Positions 15,933 to 25,911 are shown, numbered from the stretch's first letter. The stretch is DNA of 51,232 bases from an uncultured Clostridium sp. (GCA_900540335.1 UQFC01000005.1:1-51232), one strand, 5' to 3'. Program-made: numbers and translations. The notes: generated from the sequence alone by a model not told the origin.

Positions 15933-17303
15933 ATGGCAAAAGGAATGACGAAAGAAGAAAAGTACAGACAGATGATTGAAACGCCGGTAAACCGCCTGAT
16001 TCCCAGACTGGCGGTTCCTACGATTATCAGTATGCTGGTGACATCGATTTACAATATGGCGGATACATTTTTTGTCAGTCAGATCAGCACCAGCGCATCC
16101 GGCGCCGTAGGCGTTATGTTTTCAGCCATGTCCATGATTCAGGCAATCGGTTTTACCCTGGGAATGGGAAGCGGAAATCATATTTCCCGCTCCCTGGGGA
16201 ATCGGGATGAGGAGAGGGCAGGAGTGTTTGCAGCAACGGCTTTCTATACGGCTGCTATCATTGGCACTGCAATCCTGGTATTTGGAACTTTGTTTTCCCA
16301 GCAGCTGGTATTTTTTCTCGGGGCGACACAGACCATTGCTCCCTATGCTCAGGATTATGCAAGATATATCCTGATTGGAGCCCCTTTTATGATGACTTCC
16401 TTTGTTATGAATAATATTCTCCGCTCTCAGGGGAATGCTGTTTTTGCAATGGTGGGAATTACCGTCGGGGGAATTTTGAATATGATTCTGGATCCTCTTT
16501 TGATTTTCGGGCTGAATATGGGAATTTCAGGAGCAGCGATTGCCACTATGGTCAGCCAGATGATCAGCTTTGCCATCCTGCTTTATCAGTGCAATGCCCG
16601 GCCGGACTGCATTAAAATTCAGCTTTCCAAATTCCGTCCCTCCGGCAAGGTATACGGACAGATTCTTCATGCAGGACTTCCCTCCTTCTGCCGCCAGGGG
16701 CTGGCAAGTGCTGCAGCTGTGATTCTGAATTTTGCTGCAGGACCTTACGGAGACGCAGCCATTGCGGCCATGTCCATTGTGACCCGGTTTATGATGTTTA
16801 TCAACTCCAGCCTTATTGGATTCGGGCAGGGCTTCCAGCCGGTATGCGGATTTAATTTTGGCGCAGAACGGTACGACCGGGTTCTGGAGGCTTTCTGGTT
16901 TTGCGTAAAGGTGGCTGTCATTATGCTGACTGTGTTTGGTGTTGTTTCTTTTGGAATCAGCCGTCCGATTATTACGGCCTTCCGCAGAGAAGATCTTCAG
17001 GTAATTGAAATCGGAACTCTGGCTCTTCGGCTTCAGCTTTTGACAATGCCGTTCCAGGCCTGGGTTATTATGGTGAATATGCTGACGCAGTCTATTGGAT
17101 ATGGATTCCGCGCATCCCTGGTAGCTATGGGACGCCAGGGGCTGTTTCTGATTCCGGCGCTTCTGATTCTTCCGAAGATGTTCGGCATCCTCGGTCTTCA
17201 GATGGCTCAGCCTATAGCGGATATGATGACCTTTGTTCTGGCAACGGTGATAGTATCCGGAATTCTGAAAGAACTGGGACAGATGCGGGAAAATCAGAAT
17301 TGA
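15933..17303 (+). CDS. MATE-family efflux transporter (second of two)
   Basis: The 456-aa, 12-helix protein has 'PTIISMLVTSIYNMADTFFV' in the first helix pair, 'GSGNHISRSLGNRDEERA' in the first cytoplasmic loop and 'GFQPVCGFNFGAERYDRVLE' in the second half. The opening 'KYRQMIETPVNRLIPRLAVP' is usual for the clostridial MATE subgroup related to MepA. Start at ATG after GGAGAGAAGCC. No regulator gene is beside it. No clear terminator was seen after the stop, and 229 bases separate it from the NifU-like gene. Confidence 0.88.
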   Translation: MAKGMTKEEKYRQMIETPVNRLIPRLAVPTIISMLVTSIYNMADTFFVSQISTSASGAVGVMFSAMSMIQAIGFTLGMGSGNHISRSLGNRDEERAGVFAATAFYTAAIIGTAILVFGTLFSQQLVFFLGATQTIAPYAQDYARYILIGAPFMMTSFVMNNILRSQGNAVFAMVGITVGGILNMILDPLLIFGLNMGISGAAIATMVSQMISFAILLYQCNARPDCIKIQLSKFRPSGKVYGQILHAGLPSFCRQGLASAAAVILNFAAGPYGDAAIAAMSIVTRFMMFINSSLIGFGQGFQPVCGFNFGAERYDRVLEAFWFCVKVAVIMLTVFGVVSFGISRPIITAFRREDLQVIEIGTLALRLQLLTMPFQAWVIMVNMLTQSIGYGFRASLVAMGRQGLFLIPALLILPKMFGILGLQMAQPIADMMTFVLATVIVSGILKELGQMRENQN

Positions 17304-17532
17304 CAGGATAGTTTTTTACGAAAACAAAGATCCGGGGTATTTCCCGGCGGGATCGGTGAATACAGGAAGAAGAATACAGGAAGTTACAAAAAAACACAAA
17401 AAGGACTGGACTATTTTGCGTTTTTATGAGAAAATAAGATTAAGTATGGTGTGATAAAATTAACAATCCAGAGTGTTATGGACTGTTATAACGCGTACTT
17501 CAGGACATTACACAGTTGAAAGGAGTTTTAAC

Positions 17533-18225
17533 ATGATTTATTCACATGAAGTAGAAAAAATGTGCACCGTTGCGCAGGGCGTACATCATGGCGCCGCTCC
17601 GATTCCGGAGGAGGCAAAATGGGTACAGGCAAAGGAAGTGAAAGACATTTCCGGTCTGACACATGGTATCGGCTGGTGTGCTCCGCAGCAGGGCGCATGT
17701 AAGCTGACCCTGAACGTAAAAGAGGGTATCATCCAGGAGGCTCTGGTTGAGACCATCGGATGTTCCGGTATGACCCATTCCGCAGCCATGGCATCTGAGA
17801 TTCTGCCGGGCAGAACGGTTCTGGAGGCTCTGAATACTGACCTGGTTTGTGACGCAATCAACACTGCAATGAGAGAGTTATTCCTGCAGATCGTATACGG
17901 AAGAACCCAGAGTGCATTCTCTGAGGATGGTCTTCCCATCGGTGCAGGTCTGGAGGATCTGGGAAAAGGTCTCCGTTCTCAGGTTGGTACCATGTATGGA
18001 ACTCTGAAAAAAGGCCCGCGTTATCTGGAGATGGCAGAGGGTTATGTAACCGGTATCGCTCTGGATGCAGACGATCATATCATCGGTTATCAGTTCGTAA
18101 GCCTTGGTAAGATGACTGACTTTATCAAGAAGGGTGATGACCCGAATACTGCATGGGAGAAGGCAAAAGGTCAGTATGGCCGTGTAGCTGATGCTGTTAA
18201 GATCATCGACCCGAGACAGGAATAA
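17533..18225 (+). CDS. NifU/IscU-like iron-sulfur scaffold homologue
   Basis: This 230-aa protein starts at ATG after AAAGGAG; an upstream in-frame start at 17473 has no ribosome site. Cysteines at residues 49, 56, 77 and 106 ('GIGWCAPQQGACKL', 'ETIGCSGMTHSAAMASEILP', 'DLVCDAI') are arranged roughly as in IscU-type scaffolds, where three conserved cysteines hold the nascent cluster. The C-terminal 110 residues are extra relative to IscU and unidentified. It is followed after 42 bases by the GGGtGRT gene, and codon use in both looks like that of highly expressed genes. The pair recurs in anaerobes; no gene for cysteine desulfurase (IscS) is nearby. The cluster-assembly role is inferred from homology. 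Confidence 0.75.
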   Translation: MIYSHEVEKMCTVAQGVHHGAAPIPEEAKWVQAKEVKDISGLTHGIGWCAPQQGACKLTLNVKEGIIQEALVETIGCSGMTHSAAMASEILPGRTVLEALNTDLVCDAINTAMRELFLQIVYGRTQSAFSEDGLPIGAGLEDLGKGLRSQVGTMYGTLKKGPRYLEMAEGYVTGIALDADDHIIGYQFVSLGKMTDFIKKGDDPNTAWEKAKGQYGRVADAVKIIDPRQE

Positions 18226-18267
18226 AGAAAGCGGTAAACGAATTTTTTAAGGAGGATACTACATATC

Positions 18268-19278
18268 ATGGCATTATTTGAATCATATGAGAGACGCATC
18301 AAACAGATTGATGCAGTATTAAACAGCTATGGCATTGCTTCTATCGAAGAAGCTGAGAAGATTACAAAAGACGCAGGTCTTGATGTATATAAGATGGTAG
18401 AAGGCATTCAGCCGATCTGCTTTGAGAATGCAAAATGGGCTTATACCGTTGGTGCTGCCATCGCAATCAAAAAGGGCTGCAGAAAAGCAGCTGACGCAGC
18501 AGCAGCTATCGGTGAGGGTCTGCAGGCTTTCTGTATCCCCGGTTCTGTAGCAGATACCCGTAAGGTAGGTCTGGGACATGGAAACCTGGGCAAGATGCTT
18601 CTGGAAGAGGAGACCGAGTGCTTCGCATTCCTGGCTGGCCACGAGTCCTTCGCAGCAGCTGAGGGTGCTATCGGTATCGCTGAGAAAGCAAACAAGGTTC
18701 GCCAGAAACCTCTGCGCGTTATCTTAAACGGTCTGGGCAAGGACGCTGCTCAGATTATTGCCCGTATCAACGGATTTACCTTCGTTGAGACCGAGTATGA
18801 TCCTTACACCAACGAGGTTAAGGAAGTATCCCGCAAGTCCTATTCCGAGGGACTTCGTGCAAAAGTAAACTGCTACGGCGCTAACAGCGTTCCGGAAGGT
18901 GTTGCAATCATGTGGAAAGAGAACGTAGACGTTTCCATTACCGGTAACTCTACCAACCCGACCCGTTTCCAGCATCCGGTAGCAGGTACCTACAAGAAGG
19001 AGAGACTGGAAGCAGGCAAGAAGTACTTCTCCGTAGCTTCCGGCGGCGGTACCGGACGTACCCTGCATCCTGATAACATGGCAGCAGGTCCGGCTTCCTA
19101 CGGTATGACTGATACTCTGGGCCGTATGCACTCTGATGCACAGTTTGCAGGTTCCTCTTCTGTTCCGGCTCACGTAGAGATGATGGGTCTGATTGGCGCA
19201 GGAAACAACCCCATGGTTGGTATGACTGTTGCAGTTGCAGTTTCCATTGAGGAAGCAGCTAAGGCTGGCAAGTTCTAA
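18268..19278 (+). CDS. GGGtGRT protein (unknown function)
   Basis: The 336-aa protein is named after its motif 'SVASGGGTGRTLHPDNMAAG' at about residues 255-274, a glycine loop that could hold a phosphate or cofactor. Other notable parts are 'PICFENAKWAYTVGAAIAIK', 'FCIPGSVADTRKVGLGHGNL' with a GHGN motif, 'CFAFLAGHESFAAAEGAIGI', and the C-terminal 'AGNNPMVGMTVAVAVSIEEA'. The ribosome site is AAGGAGG. It follows the NifU-like scaffold gene and ends at a strong terminator, forming a two-gene unit. Codon use is strongly biased, suggesting high expression. The activity of the family is not established; association with iron-sulfur metabolism is by gene neighbourhood only. Confidence 0.85.
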   Translation: MALFESYERRIKQIDAVLNSYGIASIEEAEKITKDAGLDVYKMVEGIQPICFENAKWAYTVGAAIAIKKGCRKAADAAAAIGEGLQAFCIPGSVADTRKVGLGHGNLGKMLLEEETECFAFLAGHESFAAAEGAIGIAEKANKVRQKPLRVILNGLGKDAAQIIARINGFTFVETEYDPYTNEVKEVSRKSYSEGLRAKVNCYGANSVPEGVAIMWKENVDVSITGNSTNPTRFQHPVAGTYKKERLEAGKKYFSVASGGGTGRTLHPDNMAAGPASYGMTDTLGRMHSDAQFAGSSSVPAHVEMMGLIGAGNNPMVGMTVAVAVSIEEAAKAGKF

Positions 19279-19308
19279 GAAAAGCGGAAAAACGTATATT
19301 GATACAGG

Positions 19309-19346
19309 TCAGGCAGAGCAGAAGAATGCTCTGCCTGATTTTCTTT
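19309..19346 (+). terminator. Terminator of the NifU-like/GGGtGRT unit
   Basis: TCAGGCAGAGCA pairs perfectly with TGCTCTGCCTGA across a 6-base loop, followed by TTTTCTTT. Confidence 0.92.
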
Positions 19347-19496
19347 AGTGAGAATGTACTAAGGTACATTCTTTTTATTGTGCAAAAACGCGAAAAACAA
19401 TCATTGGCACGTAAGGAAAACGTAAGAAAAGCATAACAAAATACTAATAAAACGAAAGAAAACGTAATATAAACTGTTTATTTTGCTGGGGAATGG

Positions 19497-19505
19497 TGAT
19501 ATAAT
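19497..19505 (+). promoter_or_regulatory. Extended -10 promoter of the GH3 fusion gene
   Basis: TGATATAAT is a perfect TGn-TATAAT extended -10. The -35 position is weak (TTTATT), as is common with extended -10 promoters. It lies 50 bases before the start codon. Confidence 0.55.
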
Positions 19506-19554
19506 ACCTTTTGTAGTTGTTGCAAAGATTCATTTTGTAGGGAAAGGAGAAGAC

Positions 19555-22500
19555 ATGAAGTTGAGACAGCAGAAACTATGTAAAATGTCAAGGGGGAGGG
19601 TGCGGCGTAAGGTTGCGTCAGCACTGGTATTGGCAATGAGTGCTACAACTGTATTTCCGGCGTTTGCAGGTCCGCCGCCGGAAGGATCTGACCGGTATTC
19701 CTGGTATATTCCCAGTGAAGACGGAGGTCTGTGGCAGGATGAGGAGGACGAGGACAGAGAGAGGATTGCAACTGATTCGGACGCAGAGTATGCAACCTGG
19801 TCAAACGCAGTTTTGACTGCCATGGAGTCCTTTAACAGTAAGGTTGAATTTGTAGATTCAGAAGGCAAAGTGCTGGAGGGAAACACACCGGACGAGCTTA
19901 GTGTTCCTCAGGACGAGAAGAATTTCCCGTATCTGAGCCAGCAGGCAGGACGTACCAGAGAAGATTATGGCTTTTCTGATACCTATGAGGAGCATGAATA
20001 TTTCCTGAAGGGCAGTGCAAATATTTATGACATCAAAGATGGCAAGCTGGCAACTGCCAGCAATGCAGCGAAGGCAACCTCCAGCAACGCACAGGAGGAA
20101 TACGTCGATCGAATTATAGTATTTAAGCCGAAGGATGCGGCAGATTTCAGCGGTGTGGTATTTGTAGATATTCTCAATGCCAGCAGCAAGACCGATATTG
20201 CCAGCCTGTGGCGCCAGAGCTACGATTACATCATGGAAAAGGGCGCTGCTTATGTAGGCGTTACCTCCAAGGATGTTACCGTAAAATCTTTAAAGACCTT
20301 TAACCAGGATCGATATGCAGCCTTGAAATGGGGAGATGACAATGGTATTTTCTGGGATATTTTAGGTCAGGTAGGTACTTTGCTGAAACAGGAAAACAGC
20401 CCGATTCTCTACGGTGAGGATTACAGCGGCGATGTAAATTCCTACCTGTTTGGCTCCTCTCAGTCCGGTTGGTATGTCAATACCTTTGCCAATAACTTTG
20501 GTCTGGCAAACTTTGTAGCAGAGGACGCAGCGGATTTGGAAACCTACGAGGATTATAAGGACTGCGTAGGAAGTGCAGATCACATTTTTGATGGGTATCT
20601 GAACTTTGTAGGCGGTATGATGGATACCTCTATTGCAAAGAAGCAGAGCTCAAAGACGAGAATGTTTATGCCGGTTAAGGCTACAGACGTTCCGTTTATC
20701 CTGATGGTGGGAGAAAATGACTACAATCCTGGTCCGGTTCGCCATGACAGCGATGCGCCGGATAACATGTACCGTCATTATGTAGTGGCAGGTGGCCCGC
20801 ACTCAGATATTATTTTCCCGGCAGATCCGACAGATGAGCTGCAGATGCAGACAGGACGGGATACCAGAGAGTATGTAGACTTTAAGGGAGATCATACAGT
20901 AACAGATTTCAATATTACTGTATTTATCAATGCAGCTCTGGAAAATCTGGATAACTGGGCCCAGAATGGAGAGTCGGCTCCGTGTGGTCCGTATAAGGAT
21001 GAGGTAGCAGGCTCTATGAATGGCATGGCATTTGCGCCGGAGAGAGATGAGTTTGGAAATATGAAATCCGGAATCATTTCTCCGCAGATTTCCGTACCAG
21101 TTGCTTCCTATTACGGCGGTGCCAACGGCGCTTTCAGTGATAAGAGCGGTTCTATGATTTATCTGGCTCAGGATCAGGTAGAAAGCCTTTACGGTGACAG
21201 AGATACTTACCTGGATCAGTATGCGGAAGCTCTTGATAATATGATCGAGAACGGATGGATTCTGGAATCTGACAGAGAAAAGATGATAGCTCTTGCAGAA
21301 AACGAGCCGTTCTTTGGTGAGACAGGACGTGATTCTGAGGCGATTGAGGCTTCTATGGAACGCGAGATCAAGCTGGAGACTGTGAACCAGAAGGAAGGCA
21401 AGGCCGGTGATGTAAAATATACCGAGACAGAATATCTGGCAAATGGTGAAGCCAATGTTTATACCCGTATGACAGAAAATACGGTTGTCCGGACACGTCA
21501 TTCCCTGACTCCTTACAAGAACTATGTGAGAGTTGCAGTTCCGGAAAACTTTAATGGAAAGGTTGTTCTGGATCCGATTCTGGAAAAAGACGGAGAGCAG
21601 GATGTACAGGCTCTTATGAAGGAAGGCAAGGCATATGTAGGTATTGCAGCTTCCCTGGAAGCTGCGGAGAAACGCGGCGGAGAGTGGAGAAAAGCCATTA
21701 ATGCAAAGGACAAGAAGGATGAGTTTGGCCTGGTATGGGATATCATCAGTCAGGCAGCAGCTTCTATCGGAAGTGAAAATGGACTTCTTGGCCAGCAGGG
21801 AACAGAAATTGAGCTGGGTCTTGACAGCGATGATAAGAATCTTGTATTTACCTACCAGAAGTATTTTGGAGCATACGAAAACTATCAGGTAACAGCGTAT
21901 GCTGATGCAGAAGGCGGAAAGGAACTGGCAATGCATGGCGAAAAGGTAGATCCGTCTTCATACGGCGTTTGGTCCAGTACCTATCAGGAAAAAGCAAACG
22001 GAACCGGAGAACCGGTCATCGGTGCTACTGCGAAGAACATTCTGGAGGTAGATGGAAAGTACTTTAAGGATTCCAATGGAAACGGAAAGCTGGATGTCTA
22101 CGAGGACTGGCGGGAGGATGCAGAAACAAGAGCCGCAGATCTGGTCAGCCAGATGACCGTAGATGACAAGATTGGTATGATGTTTAATAATTCCAGAGGC
22201 ATGGGAATCAATTCCTCTGTAAAGGATAAGACAGGACTTCTGGATGAGACAGAAAAGATCAATGATACCAGTATCTTTGGAACAACCTCAACACTGGGAA
22301 CCATTGATACCATTGAAAAGCTGGGACTGCGCCACTTTATCCTGCGCCAGAATCCGGAACCGGAGGATATGGCAAACTGGATCAACCAGATGAACTATGT
22401 GGCAGAGGGAACTTCCCTTGGTATTCCGGTACTGGTAACTTCCAACTCCAGAAATGAAAACGGTGATATGACCTTTGGTATGAATGACGCATCCGGCGTA

Positions 22501-24654
22501 TTCTCTACCTGGCCCGGAACCATGGGGCTGGCAGCAGCGGCCAAGGGCGATATTGCAGCAGGAGGAGATGCATCTCTGATTTCCAGATTTGCAGAAATTG
22601 CAAGAAGTGAGTGGGATGCCAGCGGACTGAAAAAGGGATATATGTACATGGTAGATACCATGACGGATCCCAGATGGCAGAGAACCTATGGTACCTTTGG
22701 AGAGGATCCGGCATTTATTGCTGATGCAGCAGAGCGTCTGGTAGTTGGCTTCCAGGGAAGCAGTGAAGGCGTACAGACAGATGGTATTGCTCTGACGATT
22801 AAACATTTCCCGGGCGGCGGCGCAAGAGAAAACGGATTTGATCCCCACTATAAACAGGGTCAGTGGAACGTATATCAGACAGAAGACAGCCTTCAGAGAT
22901 ATCACCTGCCCGGATTTAAGGCAGCGGTTGACAACAATGTATCTTCAATCATGCCGTACTACGCAAAACCGGCTCCGGAAAAGAGCGAGCCGCAGTATGA
23001 CAATAACGGCAAGGAACTGAACATGCAGCAGGTTGGATTTGCATTCAATAAAGAATTTATCCAGGGCTTACTGCGTGATCAGATGGGACATGACGGATAT
23101 GTGAACAGTGACAGCGGCATCATCGGAAATATGGACTGGGGTGTAGAGGATCTGGATGTACCGGAGAAGTGCGGTTATGCAGTGAATGCAGGAACAGACA
23201 TTATCGGTGATACCAATGACGTATGGTCCATGAAGGAAGCCTACGAGCGTTCTGAGGACGGAAGTAAGAGCGATTATTATGATACTCATGAGATTGCCTA
23301 CGGATTTACAAGAGAAGAAGTAACAGTAAGCAATGAGGATCTGGATCTGGCCAACAAACGTCTTCTGAAAGAGATGTTTGAACTGGGACTGTTCGAGAAT
23401 CCTTACCGGGATCCGGACAACGCCAAAGGAGTTGTTGACAATCCGGAAAACTGGGATGAGGCTTATGAGGTACATCAGAAATCAGTTGTTCTGTTAAAGA
23501 ACAAGGATCAGGTTCTTCCGTTGACTGAGGACAAGCTGGAAGGAAAGAAAGTATATGTAGAGTATTTCTCTCAGAAAGAGAATCCGGCTCAGACGGAGGC
23601 TCTGAGAAAGAATCTGACAGAAAAGTACGGCATTCAGGTAACTGAGGATTATAATCAGGCTGATTATGCAATCCTGTTTGTAAATCCGAAGTCCGGAAAT
23701 TATTTCTCTGCAACAGCAGGATATCTGGAGCTGGATATCTGTGACGGAAAGATTGTTCATGATGTAGATGAGCTGGGACGTCCGACAGCATCCACTCATG
23801 CGGAAACCACTTTGCAGAATGCAGGCAAGATTAAAGAAATTGCAGATGCAGTTCACGGCAATGGCGGTAAGGTAATCTCCAATGTAAACTTTACGCTGGC
23901 ATGGATGTTAGGAAATGTAGAGCCTTATGCAGATGCACTTCTGGCCGGCTTTGATACCTATGCAGATGCTACAATGGATGTAATTGTAGGCGATTATAAT
24001 CCGACCGGCAAGATGCCGATCACTCTTCCCAAGAATGATGAGGTTATCGCAGTGAACGCAGACGGCGTATGTATTTCCCCGAACGATGTTCCCGGATATC
24101 TGAAGGATCAGTATATGCCTGAGGAAATGAAGGACAGAAACGGAAAGGCTTATGCATACCGCGACAGTGAAAATAATTATTACGAACTGAATTACGGCCT
24201 CAGTTATGAGGAAAATGAAAAGCCGCACAAACCCAGCCGTCCCAACAGCAGCAACGCTGGCGGCGGAGGAAGTGCAGCGCCTGCCGGAAACAGCGGAGCA
24301 GTGACTGGAACCTGGAGTGTGAGAGAGGATGGTCAGTGGACCTTTAAGACCTCCGGTGGTGTGACACCGGCTTCCTGCTGGCAGTACATTAACTGGAACG
24401 GCACCAACAACTGGTATTATTTCAATGCAGACGGCTCTATGGCAGTTGGCTGGATTTCTCTGGATGGACAGTGGTATTATCTCCATGCAGAAAGTGACGG
24501 CACTCGCGGCCATATGTACACCGGATGGCATCAGATTGATGGAAAGTGGTACTATTTCCATAATGTATCAGACGGAACAAGAGGACGGATGCTGACAGAT
24601 ACCACGACACCTGACGGCTTTAAGGTAGGTCCTGATGGCGTATGGATTCCGTAA
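19555..24654 (+). CDS. Secreted alpha/beta-hydrolase + GH3 glycosidase + cell-wall-binding protein
   Basis: The 1699-aa protein starts at ATG after AAAGGAGAAG. Residues 1-38 form a signal peptide (arginine-rich, ending VFPAFA-G). About 90-530 resemble the alpha/beta-hydrolase-10 family, with a G-x-S-x-S-G elbow 'FGSSQSG' near 298. A diverged partial copy of its first part ('AYVGIAASLEAAEKRGGEW') lies at about 600-760. An EF-hand-like loop 'DSNGNGKLDVYEDW' near 839 leads into a GH3 domain: 'LTIKHFPGGG' near 1082 and the nucleophile Asp in 'VNSDSG' near 1186. A Pro/Asn/Gly linker (about 1560) precedes choline/cell-wall-binding repeats ('NNWYYFNADGSMAVGW', 'GQWYYL', 'GKWYYF'). It should sit on the cell surface and remove sugars, perhaps also acyl groups, from an external substrate that cannot be named. 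Confidence 0.85.
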   Translation: MKLRQQKLCKMSRGRVRRKVASALVLAMSATTVFPAFAGPPPEGSDRYSWYIPSEDGGLWQDEEDEDRERIATDSDAEYATWSNAVLTAMESFNSKVEFVDSEGKVLEGNTPDELSVPQDEKNFPYLSQQAGRTREDYGFSDTYEEHEYFLKGSANIYDIKDGKLATASNAAKATSSNAQEEYVDRIIVFKPKDAADFSGVVFVDILNASSKTDIASLWRQSYDYIMEKGAAYVGVTSKDVTVKSLKTFNQDRYAALKWGDDNGIFWDILGQVGTLLKQENSPILYGEDYSGDVNSYLFGSSQSGWYVNTFANNFGLANFVAEDAADLETYEDYKDCVGSADHIFDGYLNFVGGMMDTSIAKKQSSKTRMFMPVKATDVPFILMVGENDYNPGPVRHDSDAPDNMYRHYVVAGGPHSDIIFPADPTDELQMQTGRDTREYVDFKGDHTVTDFNITVFINAALENLDNWAQNGESAPCGPYKDEVAGSMNGMAFAPERDEFGNMKSGIISPQISVPVASYYGGANGAFSDKSGSMIYLAQDQVESLYGDRDTYLDQYAEALDNMIENGWILESDREKMIALAENEPFFGETGRDSEAIEASMEREIKLETVNQKEGKAGDVKYTETEYLANGEANVYTRMTENTVVRTRHSLTPYKNYVRVAVPENFNGKVVLDPILEKDGEQDVQALMKEGKAYVGIAASLEAAEKRGGEWRKAINAKDKKDEFGLVWDIISQAAASIGSENGLLGQQGTEIELGLDSDDKNLVFTYQKYFGAYENYQVTAYADAEGGKELAMHGEKVDPSSYGVWSSTYQEKANGTGEPVIGATAKNILEVDGKYFKDSNGNGKLDVYEDWREDAETRAADLVSQMTVDDKIGMMFNNSRGMGINSSVKDKTGLLDETEKINDTSIFGTTSTLGTIDTIEKLGLRHFILRQNPEPEDMANWINQMNYVAEGTSLGIPVLVTSNSRNENGDMTFGMNDASGVFSTWPGTMGLAAAAKGDIAAGGDASLISRFAEIARSEWDASGLKKGYMYMVDTMTDPRWQRTYGTFGEDPAFIADAAERLVVGFQGSSEGVQTDGIALTIKHFPGGGARENGFDPHYKQGQWNVYQTEDSLQRYHLPGFKAAVDNNVSSIMPYYAKPAPEKSEPQYDNNGKELNMQQVGFAFNKEFIQGLLRDQMGHDGYVNSDSGIIGNMDWGVEDLDVPEKCGYAVNAGTDIIGDTNDVWSMKEAYERSEDGSKSDYYDTHEIAYGFTREEVTVSNEDLDLANKRLLKEMFELGLFENPYRDPDNAKGVVDNPENWDEAYEVHQKSVVLLKNKDQVLPLTEDKLEGKKVYVEYFSQKENPAQTEALRKNLTEKYGIQVTEDYNQADYAILFVNPKSGNYFSATAGYLELDICDGKIVHDVDELGRPTASTHAETTLQNAGKIKEIADAVHGNGGKVISNVNFTLAWMLGNVEPYADALLAGFDTYADATMDVIVGDYNPTGKMPITLPKNDEVIAVNADGVCISPNDVPGYLKDQYMPEEMKDRNGKAYAYRDSENNYYELNYGLSYEENEKPHKPSRPNSSNAGGGGSAAPAGNSGAVTGTWSVREDGQWTFKTSGGVTPASCWQYINWNGTNNWYYFNADGSMAVGWISLDGQWYYLHAESDGTRGHMYTGWHQIDGKWYYFHNVSDGTRGRMLTDTTTPDGFKVGPDGVWIP

Positions 24655-24701
24655 ACAACAGAAGCTGTAATTGACAAACAAGAAAAAGAATGCAGCAAAT
24701 C

Positions 24702-24745
24702 AAAAAGCAGCCCGGTCATCGAAGAAAGATGACCGGGCTGCTTTT
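24702..24745. terminator. Bidirectional terminator between the GH3 gene and glgD
   Basis: A long GC-rich stem, AAAAGCAGCCCGGTCATC with GATGACCGGGCTGCTTTT, has A-tract and T-tract flanks so that it can stop transcription from both convergent genes. Confidence 0.92.
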
Positions 24746-24765
24746 CAATATGACAGAAGAGAAGA

Positions 24766-25911
24766 TTAAACTTTCTGATATTTGGCAACATAAACCGGGA
24801 AAGCATCGTTGCCCTTTAATTCTTTGTATTCGGTAACAGTAACATTCTTGTCTGTGATAACGTATTCCAGACTTGCACCTGCTTCTACTGAGGTACCCTG
24901 CATCAGTACACAGTTGCGAACCTTGGCGCCCTTTGCAATCTTGACACCACGGAAGAGGATACTGTTTTCTACATCGCCTTCAATCACGCAGCCGTCAGCA
25001 GCCATAATATTCTTGGCTCTGGAGCCGTTGATATAGCGTGTCGGGTTGTCGTCGCGGATCTTGGTGTAGATGGGATCTCCGCTGTAGAACAGAGCATCTA
25101 CATTCTTGTCATCCAGCATCTTCATGTTCTCTTCAAAGTAGCTCTTCATATCAGAGATACGGGCTACATAACCGTCAAAACGGAAAGCCTGAACATTCAG
25201 AGTCTTTAAGTTGGAAGCCAAAACATCACGTTCAAAATAGATCTGTCCCAGAACGTAGGCCTTGCCAACCAGATCAATGAGAAGCTGACGATCAATAATA
25301 TAAATGTTCATGGAAAGATTCTGAACGCCGGTTTCCTTGGAATTGATCTGAATCTCAGATACACGTCCCTCATCCAGAGACAGGGTATAATACATATCCT
25401 TGCTGGTGTGAGGTGCATCCAGGATGCTGTCAGGAAGAGGCTGCTCTGTATAGGCAACCGTTACATCAGCGCCGCTTGCCATATGAGCCTCGATCATGGC
25501 CTTGAAATCAAAGTTGACAGCCAGATTGGTGTCAGCCATGATAACATATTTTTCTTTCTGTTCTTTTAAGAAGTCCAGAATGCTGGCAAGAGCCTCAATA
25601 CGGCCATTGTAAACAGAAACAGTTTTTTCTGCATAAGGCGGAACCATATTCAGACCGCCGTTTTTACGGGTCAGATCCCACTCACGTCCGGAACCAAGAT
25701 GATCCATCAGAGAGTGATAGTTTTTGCGGACAATGACAGAAACGTTGTCGATTCCGCAGTTTACCATACTGGAGAGAATAAAATCTACCAGGCGGTAACG
25801 GCTGGCGAAAGGAATGGAAGCCATCAGGCGTTCTACAACCAGCTCGGGTACAAGAGAATCATAACTGTTTGGAAAAAGGATGCCCAGGGCATTTGCATTG
25901 GAATTTACCAT
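24766..25911 (-). CDS. glgD: GlgD: regulatory-type ADP-glucose pyrophosphorylase subunit
   Basis: The 381-aa protein is a nucleotidyltransferase relative of GlgC with a left-handed beta-helix C-terminus ('MAADGCVIEGDVENSILFRG', 'VRNCVLMQGTSVEAG'). The N-terminus 'LGILFPNSYDSLVPELVVER' lacks the G-G-x-G-x-R-L loop of the catalytic subunit, so it is probably non-catalytic, as in GlgD of Geobacillus and Clostridia, where it modulates GlgC. Its ATG overlaps the end of glgC by 7 bases, giving a coupled two-subunit enzyme. GGCGGTGAAG serves as the ribosome site inside glgC. Confidence 0.92.
   Translation of the reverse strand: MVNSNANALGILFPNSYDSLVPELVVERLMASIPFASRYRLVDFILSSMVNCGIDNVSVIVRKNYHSLMDHLGSGREWDLTRKNGGLNMVPPYAEKTVSVYNGRIEALASILDFLKEQKEKYVIMADTNLAVNFDFKAMIEAHMASGADVTVAYTEQPLPDSILDAPHTSKDMYYTLSLDEGRVSEIQINSKETGVQNLSMNIYIIDRQLLIDLVGKAYVLGQIYFERDVLASNLKTLNVQAFRFDGYVARISDMKSYFEENMKMLDDKNVDALFYSGDPIYTKIRDDNPTRYINGSRAKNIMAADGCVIEGDVENSILFRGVKIAKGAKVRNCVLMQGTSVEAGASLEYVITDKNVTVTEYKELKGNDAFPVYVAKYQKV

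Noticed and set aside
20803..21936. 377-aa minus-strand frame inside the GH3 fusion gene
   Set aside because: Shadow of a well-supported coding frame; no start signal and no recognisable domain.
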